From Streptomyces asoensis (GTDB lineage: Bacteria > Actinomycetota > Actinomycetes > Streptomycetales > Streptomycetaceae): a stretch of 64,000 bases of DNA. Of the stretch, positions 34,176 to 43,681 are shown piece after piece. Under the pieces are notes generated by a model, which worked only from the letters and a program-made list of their open reading frames with translations, ran no database searches and was not told the DNA's origin. The stretch covers positions 2,728,001 to 2,792,000 of the forward strand of contig NZ_BNEB01000005.1 in NCBI RefSeq assembly GCF_016860545.1, given 5' to 3'. The stretch's first letter is position 1; the number at the start of each line of letters is the position of its first letter. Made by a program: the position numbers and the translations under genes.

Positions 34176-35140
34176 GCATCGGAAACCTCCTCCTGCGGTG
34201 GGCGAGCGAGCTAGGGGGCGGCAAGGTCGCAGACTTGAGGGCTGGTGTGGCGCGTGCCGCCCGCAGCAGGGGCATCCCGGTGCGCGAGGGCGCGGACGGC
34301 CGATGGCTGCGCGATGTGTCGGCCCTGGGGCATCTAGATGTGGACTGGCGCCAGGGGGTGTGGTCCGCGGCCCCTGCGGTGCTCACACGCGTGCCATTCT
34401 CCGACGGTCTCGCCGTGGTCGTCGGACGCCGGACCGCCTCCTTCGACCAAGCAGCCGACGCTGCAGCCGAGAAGTGGGCCGAGCTGCTGTGGGTGGAAAA
34501 CGAGGTAGCCGAGGGCGACATCCCGGTGCCGGACACTCTCTACCTGCAGTACGACGCAGCAGAGCGTCTGCCGCGGGACGCCGAGCATCTCGGATGCGCC
34601 TATGCCCCCTGCGCGGCACTCCAAGCGGTGTCTCTTCTGCCCGAGATCGCGGCGGGCCCTGCAGCTGCACCGCCAGGACTGGGCAATACCCACACCGTCG
34701 AGCGGTACAACAGCCAGAGGCGTGAATACGAGCCAGCCCATGGGTACAGCGAGGACGGCCTCTACCGCTGGCGGAGCGCAGACTGGGTGCGGCTGGTGCA
34801 AATACGGAGGGGGGATCGGTTCTTCAGTACCGAGCACGAGTACGGCGTCTACCTCGAGCACGAGCGGCTGGGCACCGGAGCGATGCGGTGGAAGGCCGAA
34901 GAAGGCGCGGGGCGCCAGCGCGTCGGCCGCCTAGCAGTCGACTGGGGAGCCCCCCTGCCGCCCCTGCACGCCCGGGCCGCGGTGCTGTGCAGTGGTCTGC
35001 AGCCGCGCTTCCACGAGCTGGCTCAGACCGCCGGCTACGACAACGTCCCCTTTGCGGTCGCCGAGCGGTTGGCCGCATCCCTGCACCAGGAGCTCGAAAT
35101 CCAGAAGTCCGATGCGGCGCCCGGGAAGGCGGAGCGATGA
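34169..35140 (+). CDS. Unrecognised second protein of the helicase/Hsp70 operon
   Basis: 323 residues from a GTG at 34169, inside the end of the previous gene. The N-terminus resembles a winged-helix unit (LLLRWASELGGGKVADLRAG, VARAARSRGIPVREG, then RWLRDVSALGHLDVDWRQGV), followed by a strand-rich stretch (PAVLTRVPFSDGLAVVVGRR). I recall such wHTH-like heads in proteins next to large defence helicases, but have no name for the family. Its stop overlaps the helicase start (ATGA), so it should be made in step with the helicase and may recruit it to DNA. Confidence 0.75.
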   Translation: MLSIGNLLLRWASELGGGKVADLRAGVARAARSRGIPVREGADGRWLRDVSALGHLDVDWRQGVWSAAPAVLTRVPFSDGLAVVVGRRTASFDQAADAAAEKWAELLWVENEVAEGDIPVPDTLYLQYDAAERLPRDAEHLGCAYAPCAALQAVSLLPEIAAGPAAAPPGLGNTHTVERYNSQRREYEPAHGYSEDGLYRWRSADWVRLVQIRRGDRFFSTEHEYGVYLEHERLGTGAMRWKAEEGAGRQRVGRLAVDWGAPLPPLHARAAVLCSGLQPRFHELAQTAGYDNVPFAVAERLAASLHQELEIQKSDAAPGKAER

Positions 35141-38100
35141 CTGACCCCACCCGGCGGCACGCAGCCACAGACATCCCCAGCACGTTCCGGGCGCTGCGGG
35201 AAACCCTCATGCGCTACTACGACACGCCGTTCGCCGTCGACGATCCCTCAGTCATGGCCGAGCGCCGCGAACTCCTGGACACCGACGGCGGCGCCTGGCG
35301 TGACCCCTTGCTGGAACTGCGCCCCCAGTACGCCACCAGCGGCGTCCCCGTCGCCGAGTCCTTCCGCGCCGCGGGCGCGCACCCGCAGGCCGCTGAGTTC
35401 GCCCGCTTCGCCCTCCCCAGCGGGGTAGAGCAGCTATACCGGCACCAGCACGACGCGCTCGTCGCCGCCTGCCGGGACGGCCGGGACTTCGTTGTCACCG
35501 CAGGTACGGGCTCGGGCAAGACAGAGGCCTTCATGCTGCCCGTCATCGCGGATCTGGTCGCAGAGTCCGCCCGGTGGCGGGGCCGCGGCAGCGCCCAGCC
35601 GGCGTGGTGGAAGAGGGGCGGTGGCCACGAGCAGAGCCGAGGAGGCGAAGACGGGCACCCGGCCGCCGTGCGCGCCCTGGTCCTCTACCCGACGAACGCG
35701 CTCGCCGACGACCAGCTGGCACGCCTGCGCAGAGCGCTGGACAGCGATGAGGCCCGCGCCTGGCTGGACCGCAACCGCTCCGGCCACCGCTTCTACTTCG
35801 GCCGCTACACGAGCGCGACACCGGTGTCGGGCGCCACGGAGTCGATGCCCGCCCTGGAGCGGCTGCGCACGTATATGCAAGAGGTGGACGAGCGGGAGAA
35901 GCGTGCCGCCGGACGGATCCACGACTTCATTCCGCGCGTCGGCGGCGCGGAAATGCACGCCCGCTGGGACATGCAGCACGCCGCGCCGGACATCCTGGTG
36001 ACCAACTACTCGATGCTCAACATCATGCTCCTGCGCCCGCAGGAAGAAGCGATGTTCGAGGCCACCCGCCGCTGGCTGCACAAGACCCCGCAGGCGCGCT
36101 TCACGCTGGTCCTCGACGAGCTGCACATGTACCGCGGAACCGCCGGCACCGAAGTCGCCTACCTGCTGCGCAAACTGCGCCACCGGCTCGGGCTCGACGA
36201 CGCGCCGGAGAAATTCCGGGTGCTGGCCGCCTCCGCCTCGCTCGAAGCCGGAAGGGACGACGAGTTCCTCCAGTCGTTCTTCGCGCTGCCCAGCGGCCGG
36301 CACGTAGTCGTTCCCGGAACTCTGGTCCTACCCGAGCGCGGCTCTACCGACCTGACCGCCCACGCAGAGGACCTGGCCGCCGCGGCGCAGAGAGAGCTGA
36401 CGGCAGAAGCAGCGGGCAGACTGCTGCGTTCCACCGGCGCAGCCGACGCCCTCGCCCTGACCCTCGCGCCGGACGGCAAGCCGCAGGCACAGCCACTTCC
36501 GCGCGCGGCCGCACGGCTCTTCCCGGGCCTCCTGCCGCACGACAAGCAGGCCGCGGCACTCCAAGGAGTGCTCCGCGCACTGGACGCAGCAGCGGACCCC
36601 GCACTGCCCAAACTGCGTGCGCACATGTTCTTCCGGAACATCGACGGCATCTGGGCCTGCTCTGATCCGCAATGCCCCCACATCCCCGTCGACAGGCACC
36701 CGCAGCGGCGGGTCGGGCGCCTCTTCAAGGCCCCGACATCCCGGTGCAGCTGCGGGGCCCGGGTCCTGGAGCTCTTGTACTGCCAGAACTGCGGCGACCT
36801 CATGCTCGGAGGCTTCGCAAGCCCCTCTCTGCTGGGCAAGTCCACTTTCCGCGGCTCGCTGCACACAGACTTCCCCGACTTCGACCAGCTGCCAGACGAA
36901 GCGAGCGCAGCCGCGAGCGCCGGCAACTACGTCGTGTACTGGCCGCGCACGGCGCAACTCGGCCTGGAGAGCCCCCAATGGACGGGCTCGACCTCCAACC
37001 AGGGCGCCAAAGCGACCTTCCAGTTCAGGCAGAGCCGGTACCAGCCGGGCACCGGGCGGCTCGCCAACGACCAAGCGCAGTACACAGGCTGGTCCTTCCA
37101 CGTCGTGGCAGAAGCCGGCAAGGACGGGAAGCCGGCTCTCGACATCCAGAGCCTGAGAGCTTTCCCGACCCGCTGCCCGGCATGCGGGGACGACTGGGAG
37201 GCCAAGCGGGCACGCGATGCCAAGACAGGCGCGATGAAGCCCATCGGCCTGGAGGACCCCGCCCGCCTGCGCAGCGCCCCCGTACGCCGGATGCGCACCG
37301 GTTTCGACAAGCTCAACCAGGTGCTCACCACCGAGGCCCTCGGCCATATGCCCGAAGGCGAGCGCAAGGTCATCGCCTTCTCCGACAGCCGCGACGACGC
37401 CGCAGAACTCGCCAGCGGACTCGCTCTTCGCCACTACCAGGACCTGCTGCGGCTCATGGCGGCTGAGGTCGTCGAGAAGCAGGGCGACCCCCACGCAGAC
37501 CTGCAGATGGTCAAGGCGCATTACGCGCGACAGCCCGTCGACCGCGATCAAGTCAAGGCCGCGCTCCAGCGGCTGCGCGACCGCCACCCCCGGGAACTGT
37601 CCGCGCTGCGCGACATCCTCAACGACGAGATAGACGCAGAGCCCGAGCGGCAGCCCGAACTCGAGGCGATACTCGGCTCTCTGCCATCGCTGCGGGACCT
37701 CCGCCACGATCTGCGCGGTCTCCTCCTCGACTGCGGCGTCAACCCAGGCGGTCCAGCTGCCTCGCTGCAACACCGCAACGGGGTGCCCTGGACGGCCCTG
37801 TTCGACTGGGACAAGGACCGCGGTCTGCGGCCCGGGCTGACCGAAGAGCAGGAGGACTACCTCAACCGGATCGAGGACAGCCTCGGACGCGAGTTCGTCT
37901 TCGGTCTGTTCTCCGGTGCCGGCCGCGACTTCGAGTCGCTCGGACTGGGCTGGCTGTGCCTGTCCGGCGACCGGCTCACCGTCGATGTGGCGCCGGACTC
38001 CGACACCGCACTCGCCCGCTCCAGCCTGCGCATCCTCGGCCTTCTGCGCCGCTTCACGGGGCTGCGCGCCGCGTCCGTGAAACCGCCAGCCCCACTCCTG

Positions 38101-40587
38101 CGCTTCTGGCGGCAGGTGGCGCAGCGCGAGGGCAGCGACGTCGGCAGCGTCCAGGACCGCGTCCTGGCCGCATGGGGCCAGGCAGTCGTGCAGTACACCA
38201 TCGACCCGTCCAAAGCGTCTTTGCGCCCTGGAGACGGGCGCGCCTGGATCTGCGGCAGCTGCCGCCGACCGCACCTGCACCCGGGCGTCGGACTGTGCAC
38301 GAAGTGCCAGTCCGAACTGCCTGCCGAACCGGCGCAGTTCGCTGGTGCACTCAACGACGACTACTACGCATGGAAGGCCCAGACCCGCACCGGTAATTTC
38401 CCGCTGCGCGCCGCTGAGCTCACTGGGCAGACCGACCGCATCGCCGCCCAATCGCGCCAGGCCCGCTTCCAGGATGTCTTCCTCGGCGAAGACGAGGTGC
38501 CAGCCGCCGACGGCATTGAAGTCCTGTCGGTGACGACCACCATGGAGGCCGGCGTCGACGTCGGCTCGCTCAATACCGTACTGCTCGCCAATATGCCGCC
38601 CACCCGGTTCAACTACCAGCAGCGCGTCGGCCGGGCGGGCCGCCGCGGCAGCCCTACGGCCACGGCTCTGACCGTCTGCCGGGGGCGCAGCCACGACGAG
38701 CACTACTTCGCCAGGCCCGAAGAGATCACCAACGCCCCGACGCCCCCGCCGTACCTCGCCCTCGGCATGCCCTCGATCTTCAAGCGGGTGCTACTCGGCG
38801 AAGTCCTGCGACAGGCCTTCAAAGCGGTGGCCGCAGCGCGAGGGAAGGGCAGCCCCGACCTCACCAGGAACATCCACGGCCAGTTCGGATTCGCCGCCGA
38901 CTGGCCGGTGCACCGGGAGGCGGTGCACCGGTGGGTGGACCAGCACCACGCGGAGATCGAGTCGGCAGCCCGCGCATTGAAGGCGGAGACCCCTGCGCCG
39001 GTGGCGTCCATCGATCCCCTCCTGTGCATCAAGGAGCTCTTGGACCGGGTGGACGGCGAGGCCGCCTCGCCCACCGGGCACGCCGAGCTCAGCCAGCGGC
39101 TCGCCGAAGCAGGACTCCTGCCGATGTTCGGCTTCCCCACGCGCGTGCGCTACCTCTACACCGAGCGGCCCGAGGCGAACTTCCCCTGGCCGCCGGCCGG
39201 AGCCATCGACCGCAACCTGGCCGTAGCTCTGACCAAGTTCGCACCAGGGTCGGAGACTCCGCGCGACGGTCGCCTCTACCAGTCCATGGGCGTCGTCGCC
39301 TTCCGACCCGGACGCACCCGCCCGTGGGCCGAAGAAGAGCCCTTTGGACCGGAGATCCACGTCGCTTTGTGCCGCCTGTGCGCGCACATCCAGAAACTCG
39401 GGGAGAGCCAGCAGCCCAAGTCGTGCCCCGCATGCGGGGCAACGGGCCGCAACTACACACTTCTGCCCATGCGCGAACCCTCAGGCTTCCGCGCCGGAGT
39501 ACCCCGCGACTACGACGGCGTGCGCGAATGGGGCCAAGGCGGTGCAAGCTCCCGCACCGCAGCCGACCTCGACAAGGAAGCCCCCCGCGTAGACCGGCGT
39601 ACCGACGACTGGCTCGTCGTCCACGCGGGAAGCGGCGACCGCTTCACAGTCAACAGCAACAACGGCCGCCTGTACCGGTTCAAGAAGGTGCACGGCTCAT
39701 GGGGCGGCTACCACGTCGTCGACAGCCCGAAAGCGCAGGCCGACCTCGAGACCGCACTGGGAGCCACAGAGCACACCGACATGCTGTTCCTCGGCGCCCG
39801 GGCCCCTCTCGACGCAGACCGCGGACTGCGGTTCGATCTCTCCCCCTACGAGCAGCCGCACGGATTCCGCGACGCCTACCACGGCAGGCGTGCAGCCTGG
39901 TACTCGCTGGCCGCACTGCTGCGCCGGGCCGCAGCGCCCTTCCTCGACGTCCAGCCGGAAGAGCTCCTCGCCGGTATCCACGGCTCGGCCACAGCTTCCT
40001 CCCCCGTCCTCGCCTACCTCGCCGACAGCCTCGAGAACGGCGCCGGATTCAGCACACACCTGGGAGCGCCCGAGCACATCGAGGGCTTCCTCGACGCTGT
40101 AGAGGGGTACCTCGCACAACTCGGCCCGCAGCACCCGGAGGAGTGCAGCGGCTCCTGCTACCGCTGCCTGCGCGACTACTCCAACATGCGCCTTCATCCG
40201 CTGCTGGACTGGCGGCTCGCTGCAGACCTGCTCAGTGTCCTGCGCGGACGGCACCTGCCGGTGGACACCGCCGCGCACGGCAGGCTGCTGGAACGCTGGG
40301 CCGAGGACCGCACAGACCTCAGCGTGCAGGTACGCGACACCCCCTTGGGCCCCGTAGCCCTGGCGCAGAGCGAGTTCGCCGAGGACACCTTCGCGGTAGT
40401 GGTCAAACACCCGCTGGAGTCCGCGGAAGCGACGGCCATGGCTCCCCGGCTGCGCGAGTTGGACGACTCCGTCCGCAGCAGCGGCCTAGCCGAGCGCACA
40501 GCCTTCGCCGACGCCTACTGCCTGGACCGCATCCCCGCGGCCGTGACCAGCCAGATGGTCGCATTCGCCGAGGAAAGCGGGCTGTGA
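35137..40587 (+). CDS. Giant DExH helicase with zinc clusters and DUF1998 C-terminus
   Basis: 1816 residues from the ATG at 35137 (GGAG 2-6 nt before). Motifs in order: LYRHQHDAL (Q-like, about 100), Walker A VTAGTGSGKTEAF (about 120-132), Ia LVLYPTNALADDQ, DExH box LVLDELHMYRG (about 324-334), motif V TTMEAGVDVGSLNTV and motif VI QQRVGRAGRRGS (about 1160-1172). Inserted between the two RecA halves is a long region with Cys pairs (near 508-555, 680 and 1038-1055). More zinc pairs lie at about 1411-1435, and the C-terminal DUF1998/MZB cluster is CSGSCYRCLRDY (about 1669-1680). It resembles DrmA, DruE and MrfA helicases in outline, but its partners differ. Confidence 0.9.
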   Translation: MTDPTRRHAATDIPSTFRALRETLMRYYDTPFAVDDPSVMAERRELLDTDGGAWRDPLLELRPQYATSGVPVAESFRAAGAHPQAAEFARFALPSGVEQLYRHQHDALVAACRDGRDFVVTAGTGSGKTEAFMLPVIADLVAESARWRGRGSAQPAWWKRGGGHEQSRGGEDGHPAAVRALVLYPTNALADDQLARLRRALDSDEARAWLDRNRSGHRFYFGRYTSATPVSGATESMPALERLRTYMQEVDEREKRAAGRIHDFIPRVGGAEMHARWDMQHAAPDILVTNYSMLNIMLLRPQEEAMFEATRRWLHKTPQARFTLVLDELHMYRGTAGTEVAYLLRKLRHRLGLDDAPEKFRVLAASASLEAGRDDEFLQSFFALPSGRHVVVPGTLVLPERGSTDLTAHAEDLAAAAQRELTAEAAGRLLRSTGAADALALTLAPDGKPQAQPLPRAAARLFPGLLPHDKQAAALQGVLRALDAAADPALPKLRAHMFFRNIDGIWACSDPQCPHIPVDRHPQRRVGRLFKAPTSRCSCGARVLELLYCQNCGDLMLGGFASPSLLGKSTFRGSLHTDFPDFDQLPDEASAAASAGNYVVYWPRTAQLGLESPQWTGSTSNQGAKATFQFRQSRYQPGTGRLANDQAQYTGWSFHVVAEAGKDGKPALDIQSLRAFPTRCPACGDDWEAKRARDAKTGAMKPIGLEDPARLRSAPVRRMRTGFDKLNQVLTTEALGHMPEGERKVIAFSDSRDDAAELASGLALRHYQDLLRLMAAEVVEKQGDPHADLQMVKAHYARQPVDRDQVKAALQRLRDRHPRELSALRDILNDEIDAEPERQPELEAILGSLPSLRDLRHDLRGLLLDCGVNPGGPAASLQHRNGVPWTALFDWDKDRGLRPGLTEEQEDYLNRIEDSLGREFVFGLFSGAGRDFESLGLGWLCLSGDRLTVDVAPDSDTALARSSLRILGLLRRFTGLRAASVKPPAPLLRFWRQVAQREGSDVGSVQDRVLAAWGQAVVQYTIDPSKASLRPGDGRAWICGSCRRPHLHPGVGLCTKCQSELPAEPAQFAGALNDDYYAWKAQTRTGNFPLRAAELTGQTDRIAAQSRQARFQDVFLGEDEVPAADGIEVLSVTTTMEAGVDVGSLNTVLLANMPPTRFNYQQRVGRAGRRGSPTATALTVCRGRSHDEHYFARPEEITNAPTPPPYLALGMPSIFKRVLLGEVLRQAFKAVAAARGKGSPDLTRNIHGQFGFAADWPVHREAVHRWVDQHHAEIESAARALKAETPAPVASIDPLLCIKELLDRVDGEAASPTGHAELSQRLAEAGLLPMFGFPTRVRYLYTERPEANFPWPPAGAIDRNLAVALTKFAPGSETPRDGRLYQSMGVVAFRPGRTRPWAEEEPFGPEIHVALCRLCAHIQKLGESQQPKSCPACGATGRNYTLLPMREPSGFRAGVPRDYDGVREWGQGGASSRTAADLDKEAPRVDRRTDDWLVVHAGSGDRFTVNSNNGRLYRFKKVHGSWGGYHVVDSPKAQADLETALGATEHTDMLFLGARAPLDADRGLRFDLSPYEQPHGFRDAYHGRRAAWYSLAALLRRAAAPFLDVQPEELLAGIHGSATASSPVLAYLADSLENGAGFSTHLGAPEHIEGFLDAVEGYLAQLGPQHPEECSGSCYRCLRDYSNMRLHPLLDWRLAADLLSVLRGRHLPVDTAAHGRLLERWAEDRTDLSVQVRDTPLGPVALAQSEFAEDTFAVVVKHPLESAEATAMAPRLRELDDSVRSSGLAERTAFADAYCLDRIPAAVTSQMVAFAEESGL

Positions 40588-42359
40588 TGGCAAACCCGCT
40601 GTTCTCCCACCCCGCGGACGGCAGCCGCCCCGCTTCCGCCCTGAGCCGTGAGGAGCTGATCGAACGCGAGCGGCAGCGCCGACTGGCTCTGATCGCGGAG
40701 CGGACGTCCGGCTCGCCAACCGCGCCCCCTCCGCAGCCGCGCCCCCAGGGCGCCCTGGCAGGCGAAACCGCGGCGCCCGCCGACCGCCCTGCCCCAGCAG
40801 CCGTCCCTGAAGGGTTCCCATCCGAGCCGGCTTGGCAGGCAGCGCAGCAGGCAGCCCGCGCAGCGGCCGCTGCCGCACGGGAGGCCAGCCACCCCTCGCC
40901 GCCGCTCGAACACCTCGCCCCGGACACGGATGCCGACCAGCTAGCGCGACTCGTGGTCGCCGCTGCCCTGCCGCTTGCCCCGATTGCCGCTGTCCGCATG
41001 CTTGCAGAAGCAGCGGCAGCGATGGAGGCACTCCTCCCGCCGGGCCACGCTGCCCGGGCCCGCGCACTCCTTGCCGACGCCCCCGGTCAAGTAGCCGCCG
41101 ACTACGGCAGTGCGCCGGGAAGCAGCGCTGACGACGCGTGGCAGGTCTACGCCCACTACGTGCGGCTCACCCAGTACGGCCGGGTGCCGGCCGAAGACCA
41201 GCAGCGGCTTGCCCAGCTGCTGCCGCTGCCCGTCGTCGACGACCTCGTCGACGACGGGCACCTGGTACCCCGAGCAGTCCCTGAAGACGGCGACCGCCGC
41301 CTCTACCTGCAGGCCCGGCTCACCCCCTCGCAGGTGGACACGGAGGGACTCCTGCGACTTGGATGGGCGCAGGAGCAGGCCCGCCGGGAGTTCCGCCTCC
41401 GCCTCGCCCGCGGAGACCTCGCCGTACTCGATGAAGCGCGCGGGCTGACGGACGAGCAGCTCAAGCTTGCTGCGGACCTGGCCAAGGTACGTGCCGCAGG
41501 CCGGATCCCCGCCGAGCTGTCCGCCATGAAGTGGCTGTGGCCGGCACTTGAAAGGCTTGCCCCGCAAGCCCCCGTCAACCTCCGCCGCGACAAGGCCTTC
41601 GGCAGCTGGTTCGTCGTACGGCGCATGCACCGGGCTCTTCGGGCCGCGCACCGCGAGCAGCTGCTCAACGACCACAGGCGGGCCGACTCCCTGCTCAAGC
41701 ACGCGCGCAATGACGCCAACGCGCTGCGGGAGATCTGGACGCCCGGCGGATGGGAGGCCAAGAACCTCCTCGCCTACCTCCTGGTACTCAATGCGACCGG
41801 AGAGGAGTCCTACGACGAGGCCCTCGAAATGATCAGCCCGGTAGCGGCGGGCGGCGGTCTGCGCGAGGACCAGCTACCCGGCGCAGGCCGCACCCATCTC
41901 GAGCACAACCGCACCGTGCTGCGCCAGCTGCAGCGCCACCGCGACGACGACCATCTCCTGAACCCCTATCTCATCCTGGGCGTAGCAGACGGTGCGCCGA
42001 CGGAGGTGTGGAAGGAGAAGTGGCGGGCTCTGCGCCGCGCGCTCGACGACGACGGCGAAGCCGCAGTCAACCAGGCCAAGGACGCCATTCAGTCCCTCGA
42101 GCGGGGCCGGGCCGCCGTAGAGCCCTTCCTCGTACCGCTACTGCCCCCGCGGTGGGCCAACCCCACCGCGGGGGCGGCTGCGACCGGAGCCGGAGCACCG
42201 CCGATGCCGCGCCGCACGGCTGCGCCGACGCAGCAGGAGCGGGACTACGCCCGCGACCGCGCAGCACGGGGCATCATCCGTGCCGCCTGCCAGAATGTAG
42301 GGCTCCCAGCCGACGCCGCGGCCTTCCCGGCCTCCTTCCCAGAGAGCAGCAACCAGTGA
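40587..42359 (+). CDS. Protein with a divergent J-like domain
   Basis: 590 residues, starting at the helicase stop (TGATG). The layout is a basic/Pro-rich head, an alanine-rich helical middle (about 65-200), a helical central part (WLWPALERLAPQAPVNLRRD to HARNDANALREIW), and at about 457-505 the segment NPYLILGVADGAPTEVWKEK running into WRALRRALDDDGEAAVNQAK. This fits helices I-III of a J domain (N-P-Y-x-x-L-G-V, then K-W-R-L, then N-x-A-K), but the HPD tripeptide is replaced by an Asp-rich loop. Next to GrpE-like and Hsp70 genes it is the natural J-like partner, though it may not stimulate ATPase in the usual way. Confidence 0.7.
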   Translation: MANPLFSHPADGSRPASALSREELIERERQRRLALIAERTSGSPTAPPPQPRPQGALAGETAAPADRPAPAAVPEGFPSEPAWQAAQQAARAAAAAAREASHPSPPLEHLAPDTDADQLARLVVAAALPLAPIAAVRMLAEAAAAMEALLPPGHAARARALLADAPGQVAADYGSAPGSSADDAWQVYAHYVRLTQYGRVPAEDQQRLAQLLPLPVVDDLVDDGHLVPRAVPEDGDRRLYLQARLTPSQVDTEGLLRLGWAQEQARREFRLRLARGDLAVLDEARGLTDEQLKLAADLAKVRAAGRIPAELSAMKWLWPALERLAPQAPVNLRRDKAFGSWFVVRRMHRALRAAHREQLLNDHRRADSLLKHARNDANALREIWTPGGWEAKNLLAYLLVLNATGEESYDEALEMISPVAAGGGLREDQLPGAGRTHLEHNRTVLRQLQRHRDDDHLLNPYLILGVADGAPTEVWKEKWRALRRALDDDGEAAVNQAKDAIQSLERGRAAVEPFLVPLLPPRWANPTAGAAATGAGAPPMPRRTAAPTQQERDYARDRAARGIIRAACQNVGLPADAAAFPASFPESSNQ

Positions 42360-43681
42360 GCGAGAAGTCCCATGGCGGCAGCGGGCCGTCCGCGGGCACC
42401 GGCAGGGCGGGACAGCCGCCTGTCAAGGGCAAGGGCCGCCGCACGCAGCCCCAGCGGGCCCAGACAGCGCCGCAGGAGGGGCAGGGCCACGCCGGCCGTG
42501 AAGTCGTCGTCCGCATCGGGGACGGCCATCCCCGCTGCGAGGCAGGGACTTTCGACGCCGCCGCCCTCTTGGCATCCGTCCTGGAATCCGTCGAACCAGC
42601 GATAACTGAGGGCTTGCGTTCCCTTGAAGGCGCCGCGGCCGACGCAGGCGGCAGCGCTGAAGCGGTGGCGCAGGCCATCCGGGCCGCCGGCCGCCAGCTC
42701 GCGGACGCTGTGCGGGCGGGCGTCGTGGATGGCATGAGATCCCGTGACCGCCACCTTGCCCAACTGGCTGTGATCGACCGCGCTGCGGCACAGGCTAGCG
42801 CCCTCGCCGAGCTCCAGGAGCGCATCGACCGGGAACTGGCACTAGCAGGGCTGCGCCGCATCTCAGAGGTCACCGACCTGGCCGCGTTCAACCTGGCCGG
42901 TGCAACCGGTACCCCCGGCAGCAGCCCCGCGGGCAGCGACGCCTACGAACTGGTCAGTCCCGCCTACGTCGACGCCGAAACCGGGCGCACGATCGAGCGG
43001 GGTTGGATCCGCTCCCTGCCCGCAGGCCCGGCTCCGGCGCCCCGAGGCAAGCTCCACGGGTCGGTATCGCGCCCGCACAAGGACCGCCACCGATCCGAGT
43101 CCGCCGCCAGCAGCGACGCGCCGCCTGAAGCGGCCGGGCAGCTGCACAGGCACGGCACACAGGAAGAGTTCGCTGCCTACAGCAGCAGGCAGCATCCCGG
43201 CGTCCGGGCACGGCCCACCGCCCAAGAGCCTGCAGCCGAAGAGCAGACCGCCCAGCACCAAGAGACGCGCCCAAGCGGGCACTGCACCGCGCCCGGGCCG
43301 ACCCTTTGCGATGAGCTGCAACCTGAAGGCCACGGCAGCCCCTCTGCGACACAGAGCGATATGCGTCCGGCACCTACAGACCCCCGGCCTACCGCACATC
43401 CGCAGTCCCAGCCGGGAGCAGGCCGCGTTGCTGGCACGCGCTTTGGCGGCTCGGGCACCACTGAGCCCGCCACCGAAGCCCTCCGCACCGAACCGGACGC
43501 GACCGGGCCCTGCCATCCGGCGCCTCAGGCCCCGTCTTCACCCGGTGCCAGAGCCCGCGGGCGCACCGCCGAGCGGATGCCGGGTGCCATCGGCGGCGTC
43601 GCCATGCCCCGACGGTACCGCTTGCAGCAGCCCGGCACCGCGCAGGATTACGACGACCAGCAGCCCAGGAGCACGAGTTGA
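42356..43681 (+). CDS. GrpE-like protein with long disordered tail
   Basis: 441 residues from a GTG overlapping the previous stop (GTGA). After a basic head, a long helix (about 62-165, including ADAVRAGVVDGMRSRDRHLA and ALAELQERIDRELALAGLRR) leads to a short beta region (ISEVTDLAAFNL, then YELVSPAYVDAETGRTIERG). This follows GrpE order: coiled coil, four-helix segment, beta wing ending in R-P/A. The remaining 220 residues are Pro/Gln/His/Ser-rich and probably disordered. The assignment rests on pattern and neighbours, not on strong identity. It would be the nucleotide-exchange factor of the adjacent Hsp70. Confidence 0.6.
   Translation: MSEKSHGGSGPSAGTGRAGQPPVKGKGRRTQPQRAQTAPQEGQGHAGREVVVRIGDGHPRCEAGTFDAAALLASVLESVEPAITEGLRSLEGAAADAGGSAEAVAQAIRAAGRQLADAVRAGVVDGMRSRDRHLAQLAVIDRAAAQASALAELQERIDRELALAGLRRISEVTDLAAFNLAGATGTPGSSPAGSDAYELVSPAYVDAETGRTIERGWIRSLPAGPAPAPRGKLHGSVSRPHKDRHRSESAASSDAPPEAAGQLHRHGTQEEFAAYSSRQHPGVRARPTAQEPAAEEQTAQHQETRPSGHCTAPGPTLCDELQPEGHGSPSATQSDMRPAPTDPRPTAHPQSQPGAGRVAGTRFGGSGTTEPATEALRTEPDATGPCHPAPQAPSSPGARARGRTAERMPGAIGGVAMPRRYRLQQPGTAQDYDDQQPRSTS

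Noticed and set aside
38931..40586. Long plus-strand open frame inside the helicase gene, continuous with the J-like gene
   Set aside because: It is Arg/Pro-rich shadow sequence; the helicase frame keeps all motifs, and the J-like gene has its own start at 40587.
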